A stretch of 23,295 nucleotides of DNA from the NCBI GenBank assembly GCA_934757245.1, contig CAKVLH010000019.1, forward strand, positions 1-23,295, written 5' to 3'. This stretch comes from an uncultured Candidatus Melainabacteria bacterium (GTDB lineage Bacteria > Cyanobacteriota > Vampirovibrionia > Gastranaerophilales > Gastranaerophilaceae). The notes under the pieces are model-generated. The model worked only from the letters and a program-made list of their open reading frames with translations. It ran no database searches and was not told the DNA's origin. Shown here in pieces: positions 7,780 to 14,312 of the stretch (positions are counted from its first letter, which is position 1; every line of letters starts with the position of its first letter). The position numbers and the translations under genes were made by a program.

Positions 7780-7798
7780 TGGAGTGTGTTCAACTCCA
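7780..7798 (-). other. Hairpin in the pilT 5' leader
   Basis: TGGAGT/ACTCCA stem (7780-7785 with 7793-7798) with a 7-nt loop, located between the predicted pilT -10 and its ribosome-binding site. It could affect translation or message stability; no riboswitch class is recognised. Confidence 0.4.
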
Positions 7799-7810
7799 AT
7801 ATTAGCACAT

Positions 7811-7819
7811 TATAACATC
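7811..7819 (-). promoter_or_regulatory. Extended -10 promoter of pilT
   Basis: On the minus strand TGTTATAAT is a perfect extended -10. It lies about 53 nt before the pilT ATG, so pilT has an ordinary leader with a ribosome-binding site, unlike several neighbours. Confidence 0.55.
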
Positions 7820-7851
7820 AAAACTATAGCATAAAACTAGTATCTTGTAAA

Positions 7852-9222
7852 TTATTTATTTGCAAGATATTCGTTAATTGCTTTTGCAGCTTTTTTCCCT
7901 GCGCCCATTGCATTAATTGCGTTAGATTCTCCAACAGGCGCAACATCACCACCGGCAAAGATTGCAGGAATAGAAGTTTCTCTTGTTTCTGCATCAACTG
8001 TAAAATAACCTTTTTTATCAAGATCAAATACTAAGCCATCCATTTGTGCAGATTTTTGAATAATAGGGTTTGGACCTGTACCAAGAGCAACAATTACTGT
8101 ATCAACATCCAAATCTACAAATCTACCTGTACCAATAGGTTTACGTCTTCCAGACTCATCAGGTTCTCCTAATTCCATAATTTCAAACTTCATGCCTGCA
8201 ACATAACCATCATTTTCAAGAATTTCAGCAGGAGCATGTAAAAATTGGAAAATAACACCTTCTTCTTTTGCGTGTCTAATTTCTTCCAAACGAGCAGGGA
8301 GTTCAGTTTCGGTTCTTCTATAAACTATATAAACTTTTTCAAAACCGACTCTAACCGCTGTTCTAGCAGCGTCCATTGCAACGTTACCACCACCGATTAC
8401 AGCAACTGATTTACCGACTCTTAGTGGAGTTGCAGAATTTTCTTCGTTTGCATGCATCAAGTTTACACGAGTCAAAAATTCATTTGCAGAGAATACTCCA
8501 TTCAAGTTTTCGCCTTTAATATGCATCATCTTAGGAAGTCCTGCGCCGGAGCAAATAAATATAGCATCAAATCCGTCTTCTTGAAGTTGTTTAAGAGTTA
8601 TTGATTTTCCAACAACAACATCTTTTACAAATTTAACACCCATGTTTTTCAAAGATTCAATTTCTCTGTCTAAAACTGTTCTAGGAAGTCTGAATGGTGG
8701 AATTCCGTATCTCAAAACTCCGCCGAATTTATGCAAAGCTTCAAATATTGTAACGTCATGACCCGCTTTTCTTAAATCACAAGCAGCAGTCATGCCGGCA
8801 CAGCCTGAACCAATAACAGCAACTTTTTTACCACTTGGAATTATTTCAACAGATTTTGGCGCAGTATTATCACCAACATATCTTTCTAATGCACCAATTG
8901 CAACCGCTTCTCCTTTTATTCCTAAAACGCAACTGCCTTCACATTGTCTTTCTTGAGGACAAACTCGACCACACACAGAAGGAAGCATGCTTGTTTGTCT
9001 GATGATATCGCCGGCTTCGTCTAATTTATCTTCCTTTAGGGCCTTAATAAAATCAGGAATTTGAATATTTACAGGACATCCTTTAACGCATCTTGGATTT
9101 TTGCAAGTCAAACATCTTGAAGCTTCTGCTTTAACTTGCTCTGCCGTAAGATTTTCTTCTACCGGTAAAAAATTATGTCTGCGCTCAATTTTATCTTGCT
9201 CATGTGGTCTTTGTCTTTCCAT
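7852..9222 (-). CDS. NADPH-dependent glutamate synthase small-subunit-type flavoprotein (GltD/NfnB-like)
   Basis: A 456-residue FAD/iron-sulfur oxidoreductase that passes electrons between NAD(P)H and a partner. The N-terminal double cluster domain has C37, C40, C45 and C49 (RCLTCKNPRCVKGCPVNIQIP), then VCGRVCPQERQCEGSCV. An FAD-binding Rossmann motif VIGSGCAGMTAACDLRKAG follows, with Cys where most relatives have Pro. The NADPH motif is VIGGGNVAMDAARTAVRVG, and the FAD-closing motif is GIFAGGDV-like (AIFAGGDVAPVGE near the end). There is no large glutamate synthase subunit or NfnA gene beside it, so it may be the stand-alone homotetramer type or act with an unlinked partner; the exact reaction is uncertain. 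I chose ATG at 9222 because AAGGAG lies 9 nt upstream; the longer TTG start at 9273 overlaps a TATACT promoter element. Confidence 0.88.
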   Translation of the reverse strand: MERQRPHEQDKIERRHNFLPVEENLTAEQVKAEASRCLTCKNPRCVKGCPVNIQIPDFIKALKEDKLDEAGDIIRQTSMLPSVCGRVCPQERQCEGSCVLGIKGEAVAIGALERYVGDNTAPKSVEIIPSGKKVAVIGSGCAGMTAACDLRKAGHDVTIFEALHKFGGVLRYGIPPFRLPRTVLDREIESLKNMGVKFVKDVVVGKSITLKQLQEDGFDAIFICSGAGLPKMMHIKGENLNGVFSANEFLTRVNLMHANEENSATPLRVGKSVAVIGGGNVAMDAARTAVRVGFEKVYIVYRRTETELPARLEEIRHAKEEGVIFQFLHAPAEILENDGYVAGMKFEIMELGEPDESGRRKPIGTGRFVDLDVDTVIVALGTGPNPIIQKSAQMDGLVFDLDKKGYFTVDAETRETSIPAIFAGGDVAPVGESNAINAMGAGKKAAKAINEYLANK

Positions 9223-9261
9223 ATTCAAACTCTCCTTGACTCTCGAATTTTTACATTTAAA

Positions 9262-9267
9262 AGTATA
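9262..9267 (-). promoter_or_regulatory. Predicted -10 element of the GltD-type gene
   Basis: TATACT on the minus strand, about 40 nt before the ATG at 9222. It lies between the end of the alpha/beta-hydrolase gene (9280) and the ribosome-binding site (AAGGAG, 9237-9232). No clear -35. Confidence 0.4.
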
Positions 9268-9279
9268 CTCCAAAAAAGC

Positions 9280-10044
9280 TTATTTTAAATACTCTTTTAT
9301 CCAACTTGTAATTATTCTTGCAAGCGTATTATCATTCTTTAACATAAGCATACCCGTTGAACGAGATTCGGATGTATAAGTTGCAAAAGTTGTCTGTGAA
9401 AATTTCTTTAAATACTCTTGTGCATTATGTCCAGAATTATCATTAGTTCCTGAAATAGAAAAAATATCAATTCTATCTAAGTTTGCAAGTTTAACTGGCA
9501 CATACAAACCTTTTGTCTTGACTACAGGAGAAAGTAATACCAATGTTTTAGGTTTGTAACTGATTTTATCTGCTACTAAAATAGCTGTGCTCGCGCCAAT
9601 ATCAGAACCTACAATTGCCCAATTGTTAAAAAATACTTTTTTTGTATTTTCTGATTTAACTTGTTCTATAACCTTGATTACATCATCCGGATATTTTGCA
9701 AAAGCATTATTTGTCATACTAGACCAAGAAGTGCGCGAAAGTTTTGAGTTGTAAACGCTTTTTCCATGCCCTCGTAAATCAATTTTCAAAACCGCATACC
9801 CTTGATTTAATAAATCTTGTGGTAAATTACACCACCAATCTGATGAATATCCGATAGAATGAAGTAATACAACTGTTGGAAATTCTTTTTGATTTTTTAT
9901 TTTTGGATATTCAAGATATCCTTTCATTGTAAATCCGTCAACAGAAGTTGCAGTGATTTCTTTTGAAATAGTATTGGTTGCTGCATTCGCTATGGTATTT
10001 ATTAATAGCAAAAATAATGTTAAAATAAGTATAATTCTCTTCAT
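9280..10044 (-). CDS. Exported alpha/beta-hydrolase-fold protein with Asp at the nucleophile position
   Basis: A 254-residue protein with a Sec signal peptide (MKRIILILTLFLLLINTIANA, about 1-21), so it acts outside the cytoplasm. The rest fits the dienelactone-hydrolase/esterase-like branch of the alpha/beta-hydrolase fold: oxyanion-hole region VVLLHSIGYSSDWW, LKIDLRGHGKS, a nucleophile elbow reading VGSDIGAST, and late acidic and His candidates in SGTNDNSGHNAQEY. The elbow normally reads G-x-S-x-G; here the central residue is Asp (codon GAT). So the protein either uses an Asp nucleophile as haloalkane dehalogenases do, or has lost esterase activity. Substrate unknown. The -10 element is 9 nt before the ATG, so the message is probably leaderless. 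Confidence 0.82.
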   Translation of the reverse strand: MKRIILILTLFLLLINTIANAATNTISKEITATSVDGFTMKGYLEYPKIKNQKEFPTVVLLHSIGYSSDWWCNLPQDLLNQGYAVLKIDLRGHGKSVYNSKLSRTSWSSMTNNAFAKYPDDVIKVIEQVKSENTKKVFFNNWAIVGSDIGASTAILVADKISYKPKTLVLLSPVVKTKGLYVPVKLANLDRIDIFSISGTNDNSGHNAQEYLKKFSQTTFATYTSESRSTGMLMLKNDNTLARIITSWIKEYLK

Positions 10045-10053
10045 AGTGGTTTT

Positions 10054-10059
10054 ATTATA
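10054..10059 (-). promoter_or_regulatory. -10 element of the alpha/beta-hydrolase gene
   Basis: A perfect TATAAT on the minus strand ending 9 nt before the ATG at 10044. Initiation 6-8 nt downstream would leave a leader of only a few bases. Confidence 0.55.
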
Positions 10060-10092
10060 TCACATGATTTGAAAAAGGTCAGCAAATTCAAT

Positions 10093-10152
10093 CTCCTTGG
10101 GAGAGTAAAATTTCAAGTTAAGCTCTGCGAAACTTAGAAATTCGGGTGGGGG
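10093..10152. repeat. C/G-rich composite intergenic repeat, copy B
   Basis: In minus orientation relative to copy A. On the minus strand it begins CCCCCACCCG, then has a long stem in which GAATTTCTAAGTT pairs with AACTTGAAATTT, then ends CTCTCCCAAGGAG. It is nearly identical to copy C over its core, with a paired base change in the stem (T-A here, C-G in copy C). Confidence 0.7.
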
Positions 10153-10162
10153 CTTTTTGAAA

Positions 10163-10193
10163 TGGAAAATTGAAAGTGGAAAATTGAAAATTG
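10163..10193 (+). repeat. Short A-rich tandem repeat
   Basis: TGGAAAATTGAAA occurs at 10163-10175 and again at 10177-10189, a 14-bp period, with a partial third unit. It lies between copy B of the composite repeat and the promoter region of the next gene. Confidence 0.6.
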
Positions 10194-10235
10194 TTTATGT
10201 GGCTTATTTACAAATCTTAACAGAAAAGGCAATTA

Positions 10236-10265
10236 TTTACAGAAAATATACTTTATATATATAAG
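10236..10265 (+). promoter_or_regulatory. Predicted promoter of the MgtE_N/FliG-like gene
   Basis: TTTACA (10236-10241), 18-nt spacer, TATAAG (10260-10265). AAGGAG at 10275-10280 is 5 nt before the ATG. The region is a run of alternating T and A, so the exact -10 is uncertain. Confidence 0.45.
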
Positions 10266-10285
10266 ATATAAAACAAGGAGAAAGA

Positions 10286-11194
10286 ATGTCATTAGTTATA
10301 GATGCTAATATGAAATTATTTGCCGAGAGAATGAACATAACCTCTTCCAGAATGATTCAGGATTATGGTCTAAAGACTGTTGATCAAATTATTGAAGCCG
10401 AAGCCGCTCAAGGAAATTCTCAAGCAGTAAAATATGCTCAAGAAATGTACAATTCTCCTGCTAAACTTATAAAAATTTTTAAACTAACAAATGTTGAAAA
10501 TAAGTTTGTTCTATTACACAATATGAATTCTGAAACCCGAGAAAAGATTCTACCAATGCTTGAAAGCGATGATTTGGTAATGGGTTTATATTTCTTTACA
10601 CAAGACAAATTATTAGATATGTTGTCTGATGTTGACATTGAAGAGCTGGTAAATGTTGTAATGGGCGCATTTCCTCTTGATGCGATTGTTTCAATGTTTT
10701 CTGAAGATGATTTGGCACAATTTTTCCAACGAGATGAGTTGCAAAAATTTGATGTAATTGAACAATTAAAATCATTGCCGCCTGAAGTTATGATTAAGTT
10801 CGTAGAAGGCGTTACAGGACAACCCGCCGGCGAGACTGATCCTATGCAATTAATACAAAGTATTGAAAATATGCCAATGGATCAGTATAGAGATTTTATG
10901 TCAGCAATTGATCCAGATGTGCAAAGACAACTTACATTCCAATTAACAAAAGAAAAACCGGAATACTTGCAATTATTTCCTAATCAAACTTACATTGATA
11001 TGCTTTCGACTATGATGAAGCAAGATATGGTTAAACCAATGATTAATCTGGAGAAAGAATCCTTGGTTAATATGATTACGGAATTACCAGATGACTTGAT
11101 GTCAATCGTAGCAGCGCAAGTTGATACTAAAAAATTTGCAGAATTCATTTTAGATGGTCATACCGACTTGCTTGAAGGCGCATTGATGATTTAA
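10286..11194 (+). CDS. Helical-repeat protein resembling MgtE N-terminal/FliG-like domains
   Basis: A 302-residue, probably cytosolic protein without signal peptide or membrane helix. It is mostly alpha-helical and built of irregular units of about 33-40 residues with a Leu/Met/Phe pattern, for example around residues 55-95 (KLIKIFKLTNVENKF), 105-140 (LLDMLSDVDIEELVNVV) and 255-290 (LVNMITELPDDLMSIVAAQV). This resembles the superhelical MgtE N-terminal domain and the FliG middle domain, but no MgtE membrane part and no FliG torque-helix motif is visible. Acidic overall and rich in Met. AAGGAG precedes the ATG. It stands alone between two repeat-filled gaps. A motility or magnesium-sensing role is conceivable, but nothing in the sequence settles it. 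Confidence 0.75.
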   Translation: MSLVIDANMKLFAERMNITSSRMIQDYGLKTVDQIIEAEAAQGNSQAVKYAQEMYNSPAKLIKIFKLTNVENKFVLLHNMNSETREKILPMLESDDLVMGLYFFTQDKLLDMLSDVDIEELVNVVMGAFPLDAIVSMFSEDDLAQFFQRDELQKFDVIEQLKSLPPEVMIKFVEGVTGQPAGETDPMQLIQSIENMPMDQYRDFMSAIDPDVQRQLTFQLTKEKPEYLQLFPNQTYIDMLSTMMKQDMVKPMINLEKESLVNMITELPDDLMSIVAAQVDTKKFAEFILDGHTDLLEGALMI

Positions 11195-11239
11195 GCGGTT
11201 ATTGCAAGAAGCAGCGTTCTTTTGGACACTTGCAACTCC

Positions 11240-11338
11240 ACTCTCCTTCTTTCTATTCTTCATGGAGAGGGTACCGAAGGCGGAAGAGGGTAGAATTTCA
11301 AGCTGAGCTCTGCGAAGCTTAGAAATTCGGGTGGGGGC
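11240..11338. repeat. C/G-rich composite intergenic repeat, copy C
   Basis: Minus orientation: GCCCCCACCCG, then the stem GAATTTCTAAGCT pairing with AGCTTGAAATTC, then TACCCTC. It is followed by a TTCCGCC/GGTACCCTCTCC extension also seen in copy E, and a CTCTCC/GGAGAG pairing (11241-11246 with 11264-11269). The core differs from copy B at about three positions, two of which form one compensating stem pair. Confidence 0.7.
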
Positions 11339-11531
11339 TGATTAAACAATATTCACCTCACCCTAACCTTGTCTTGGATTATTCGGGCGAGCATAACATT
11401 CCAATAACAACAAATCCTAGCGGATTTTAATTGTTATTTTCATGTTATTTGCTATTACGGGCTTACGCCCTACCGAAAATCCGCTCTCCTGTAAGGCGAG
11501 GGAATGTGCTAAAGATATTCGTTTTAATTTT

Positions 11532-11608
11532 TAACAGTAGGGTGCGCACACTTGCGCACCAGTTTTAAACAATAAAAAAGGTGCGCAAGTGTGCGCACCC
11601 TACTGTTA
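11532..11608. repeat. REP-like inverted pair (BIME-type): two GTAG hairpins facing each other
   Basis: A perfect inverted repeat with 29-bp arms (11532-11560 and 11580-11608) and a 19-nt A/T-rich centre. Each arm is itself a GTAG tetranucleotide followed by the hairpin GGTGCGCA-4 nt-TGCGCACC (11537-11560 on plus; 11603-11580 on minus). GTAG at the foot of an imperfect or perfect palindrome is the signature of REP elements moved by IS200-type RAYT transposases. The element begins directly after the stop of the 776-residue gene. Confidence 0.8.
11574..11608 (-). terminator. REP hairpin acting as terminator of the 776-residue gene
   Basis: On the minus strand, right after the TAG stop, the GC-rich stem GGTGCGCA/TGCGCACC is followed by six T residues (11579-11574). 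This is a good rho-independent terminator supplied by the repeat itself. Confidence 0.7.
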
Positions 11609-13939
11609 CTATACACCGTATTCTTTTAAAATATCATCAACAAAGTCTTTGAAATGAATCATATATACGTTAGAATCTTTACCGTCTGTATCAACAGTCC
11701 AAGTTATTCTACTAGCTGTAGCAGTTCTATTATTAGCCATGTATTCATTGCAATTATTAGTCAAATTACTTTGTTTTTTACCACGATTATCATTATTTTT
11801 GATTGCTCCTGCATCATAGTATCTTTTTACTACATTATTCATTGCAGTTGTTAGTTTGGTTTTATCTAATCCCGCTGTTGCAAGAATATCTACAATTTGT
11901 GTACCAAGTGTTGTTAAATTATTTTTTATCGTATCTTTCATACGATCCCAATCGTGCTTTTTAGCATCCATTTTGCCATATAAAATAACATTTTTATCGT
12001 TATCATACAAATCTCTGAAGTTAGTTTCACTATTCCAATTATCAACACTTCCTAGAGCCAATCGGGAATCGGTTGTTTTAGATATAACATTTGCATTCGT
12101 TTCTTTTACTTTATATGTTAGTGTCTTTGTGCCAATTGGTTCAGTACCATCATTAGCATATACTGCAATTGTCATTGTTACATAGCCTTCTGTATCTTGA
12201 GCTTTAAAATTGATAGCTCCCAATTCTGAACAAGTACCAGTTGCTCCAGAAATGCTTGTCATTTTATATGTTAATTTAACATTAGAATCATTATTTAATT
12301 GAGCAGACATTCTGAAGTTTACAGTTTCTCCGGCTGCAAGCTCATTATTTTCATTAGGGAAACCACTCCAATCTTTTATGCTTACATTACTTGTACCAAC
12401 TACTTCAGTAGCTTTTTCTTGAATTTCTGTGATTTTTGTTGCAATTTCTGATGGTAGCATTTTATTAATAGCTTTCTTGTAATCCTTGCCAAATACGTCA
12501 GTTACAGCTGATTTGTAAGCAGATTTTGAATATAGAGCATCACAGTACATAATAGCTGCATCGCGTCGTTTTTGTAATTCTGCTTGTGAATCTGTTTCTT
12601 GAGAAGCAGCCTTAACGAATGAACCGTAAAGAGTATTCAAATCATCAAGTTCCAAATCGCCCAATCCGTTCGGATAGAAGCTTTGAATATTAGAACCTAA
12701 CTGTTTAACTAAGTCTGCTACAAGTTTTTCAGAATCAAATGCGCCATTTGTATTATATTCACCGTTTTTCATTTTTTCAATAGCTGCATTTTTGATATCT
12801 TGCATTGCTGTAATATACTTGCCGTCATTCATTACACGATTTGCAAAATCTTCACCATAAGAAGTTTTTAATTGTTTATACAATTCGCTATCAGCACTAA
12901 TATTATCCATTGTTTCGTTAATAGTGATTGTATTAGTTACAGTCTTATAAGCTTCACTGGATTTGAAAGTTTCCATTGTCAAACTTGGAATTGTTCCATT
13001 TTCTAAGAATTCTCCAAAATTGCTATAATTCAATTTGCCTATTTCTTCTTCCAAGTAAGAACTTAGCGCTGCATCAAAAGCATCTTTATAAGTTTCATAA
13101 TTAGTCTCATTTTTTACAGCAGCTTCTAATGTAGGAGCTACTTCATTTTTAATTTTTGCAATTTGCAAACCATTCAAAGGTGAAGAATTCTCTTGTTTAT
13201 AGTTGTATGGTTCAGCTTCTAATACGTCTGAGGCTTCACCTTTAGATGTTGCTACGTAAGCTTGAGCAATATTAGAAATTTCAGCCTTAATGTCATCAAC
13301 AGAAGGCACAACGTCTGCTTCTGAAGCATTATTTATTTTAGCATCTATATAAGCATCTAAGAATGATTTAAATGTTGAATCGCTATATAAATCATAATCA
13401 TTTAACTGAGATTTATATTCTTTTGCAATTGCAACTGCATACTGGTCAGCTGTTGTTCTTGCTTCAACTTTTTCTATTTGTTCATCTAAATATGCTGCCA
13501 AATCATCAGCCTTACCACCTTCCTTAATGAAAGTTTCTGTAAGAGTTGCCAATGATTCTGATACAGATTTTTTCCAAGCAGCCGCATCAACACCGGTTGG
13601 AGCTGTTAATTTTGAAGTATAAGTATTTAAGTTTTCATAAATATCGATTGTTTCTTGCATTGTATTAATTTCGTTTTTATCCAATGCATTTTTATTTCTA
13701 TATTTAGAACCGGAAATTTTAGCATTAGTTCTATTAGTATCAAATTTAGCCCAGAACTGGTCAATGATACTATTTTTTTCTGAATCAGTAGGAGTTCCAT
13801 CCCATTCAAAATCAGAATTGTTCATAAAATCACGGAATTCATATTTAATAATAGTTCCGTCTTCATTCTTATCCATTTTGGTTTTCCAATCACCCAATGT
13901 GCCTAAAAATTGATAAAGTTTTGAAATATCATTTGCCAT
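11609..13939 (-). CDS. Large EF-hand protein of unknown function under a flagellar sigma-28 promoter
   Basis: A 776-residue protein not recognised as a named family. It has no signal peptide and no membrane helix. Residues 23-34 (DKNEDGTIIKYE) are a textbook EF-hand calcium loop; a second, interrupted EF-hand-like segment lies near 67-90 (FDTNRTNAKIS...ALDKNEI). Residues about 90-510 are mostly helical, acidic and rich in Ala, Asn, Ser, Thr and Lys. About 515-620 is a beta-rich, Ig-like segment (WSGFPNENNELAAGETVNF onward). The last 150 residues are mixed. Cysteine is rare. AAAGGAG lies 7 nt before the ATG, and a near-perfect sigma-28 promoter is upstream. The composition and lack of signal recall flagellar axial proteins and other substrates of the flagellar export apparatus, so a filament-associated or exported role is likely but inferred. 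Confidence 0.85.
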   Translation of the reverse strand: MANDISKLYQFLGTLGDWKTKMDKNEDGTIIKYEFRDFMNNSDFEWDGTPTDSEKNSIIDQFWAKFDTNRTNAKISGSKYRNKNALDKNEINTMQETIDIYENLNTYTSKLTAPTGVDAAAWKKSVSESLATLTETFIKEGGKADDLAAYLDEQIEKVEARTTADQYAVAIAKEYKSQLNDYDLYSDSTFKSFLDAYIDAKINNASEADVVPSVDDIKAEISNIAQAYVATSKGEASDVLEAEPYNYKQENSSPLNGLQIAKIKNEVAPTLEAAVKNETNYETYKDAFDAALSSYLEEEIGKLNYSNFGEFLENGTIPSLTMETFKSSEAYKTVTNTITINETMDNISADSELYKQLKTSYGEDFANRVMNDGKYITAMQDIKNAAIEKMKNGEYNTNGAFDSEKLVADLVKQLGSNIQSFYPNGLGDLELDDLNTLYGSFVKAASQETDSQAELQKRRDAAIMYCDALYSKSAYKSAVTDVFGKDYKKAINKMLPSEIATKITEIQEKATEVVGTSNVSIKDWSGFPNENNELAAGETVNFRMSAQLNNDSNVKLTYKMTSISGATGTCSELGAINFKAQDTEGYVTMTIAVYANDGTEPIGTKTLTYKVKETNANVISKTTDSRLALGSVDNWNSETNFRDLYDNDKNVILYGKMDAKKHDWDRMKDTIKNNLTTLGTQIVDILATAGLDKTKLTTAMNNVVKRYYDAGAIKNNDNRGKKQSNLTNNCNEYMANNRTATASRITWTVDTDGKDSNVYMIHFKDFVDDILKEYGV

Positions 13940-13979
13940 ATCAGAACTCCTTTTTATTTTCTTTTTCCCTTTGGTATAT

Positions 13980-14006
13980 ATATCGGCACTTTTTTGAAAT
14001 ACTTTA
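13980..14006 (-). promoter_or_regulatory. Sigma-28 (FliA) flagellar promoter
   Basis: On the minus strand: TAAA (14006-14003), exactly 15 nt, then GCCGATAT (13987-13980). The enterobacterial FliA consensus is TAAA-N15-GCCGATAA, so 11 of 12 defined bases match with correct spacing. The predicted start near 13973 gives a leader of about 34 nt containing the AAAGGAG ribosome-binding site of the 776-residue gene. Confidence 0.8.
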
Positions 14007-14081
14007 GGGTTTTAAAGAATATTGTTACAAATCGTTACATTAAAAGTCGAGTGAGTTCAAGAAGCAATCGCAACACTAAAA

Positions 14082-14226
14082 TACCCCTCCCTTGGGGGAG
14101 GGGCAGGGGAGAGGGTGTTATAAATATCTCACAACCTCAGACGAATCCGAAACTTCTAAAAATCAAATAACACCCTCTCCCGCTTCCGGCACCCTCTCTA
14201 TGTAAAATTAAAAAAAGGAGAGGGGT
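14082..14226. repeat. C/G-rich composite repeat, copy E (long variant)
   Basis: It starts with an 8-bp stem CCCCTCCC/GGGAGGGG (14084-14091 with 14096-14103). A perfect 15-bp inverted repeat GGGAGAGGGTGTTAT/ATAACACCCTCTCCC follows (14107-14121 with 14167-14181), enclosing 45 nt of unique sequence. Then CACCCTCTC pairs loosely with GGAGAGGGGTG near 14218-14228. This variant carries a larger central segment than copies A-D. Confidence 0.65.
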
Positions 14227-14297
14227 GCAAGACTTGTTTGTACTGATATATTTAATACGTATTATTAAAACTATTACTTTGCAAGCTATTTTAATTT

Positions 14298-14306
14298 TGC
14301 TATAAT
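14298..14306 (+). promoter_or_regulatory. Extended -10 promoter of the acidic TPR/recN operon
   Basis: TTGCTATAAT contains a perfect extended -10 (TGCTATAAT) with TTTGCA at 14278-14283 as a weak -35 (17-nt spacer). The -10 ends 6 nt before the ATG at 14313, so the transcript should begin at or next to the A of the start codon. Confidence 0.65.
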
Positions 14307-14312
14307 TTACTT

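Larger units (their letters stand above)
11195..11608. other. Gene-free 414-bp gap packed with palindromic repeats
   Basis: No credible coding sequence. It holds composite repeat copy C (11240-11338), an imperfect hairpin at 11403-11438 (AATAACAA, AAATCC, loop TAGC, GGATTT, TTGTTATT), a second GCGGATTTT...GAAAATCCGC pairing, a small GTAG-type hairpin on the minus strand at 11459-11473, and the large REP-like inverted pair at 11532-11608. Confidence 0.7.
13940..14312. other. Gene-free 373-bp divergent gap
   Basis: Between the 776-residue gene (minus) and the acidic TPR gene (plus). It contains the sigma-28 promoter, composite repeat copy E and the promoter of the TPR gene. No coding sequence is credible. 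Confidence 0.7.

Noticed and set aside
9101..9379. 92-codon plus-strand frame across the GltD-type/hydrolase junction
   Set aside because: It overlaps two supported minus-strand genes and their regulatory gap and has no ribosome-binding site.
14122..14166. 45-nt centre of composite repeat copy E considered as a small RNA or attC-like site
   Set aside because: No integron core sites, promoter or conserved RNA motif visible; kept only as part of the repeat.
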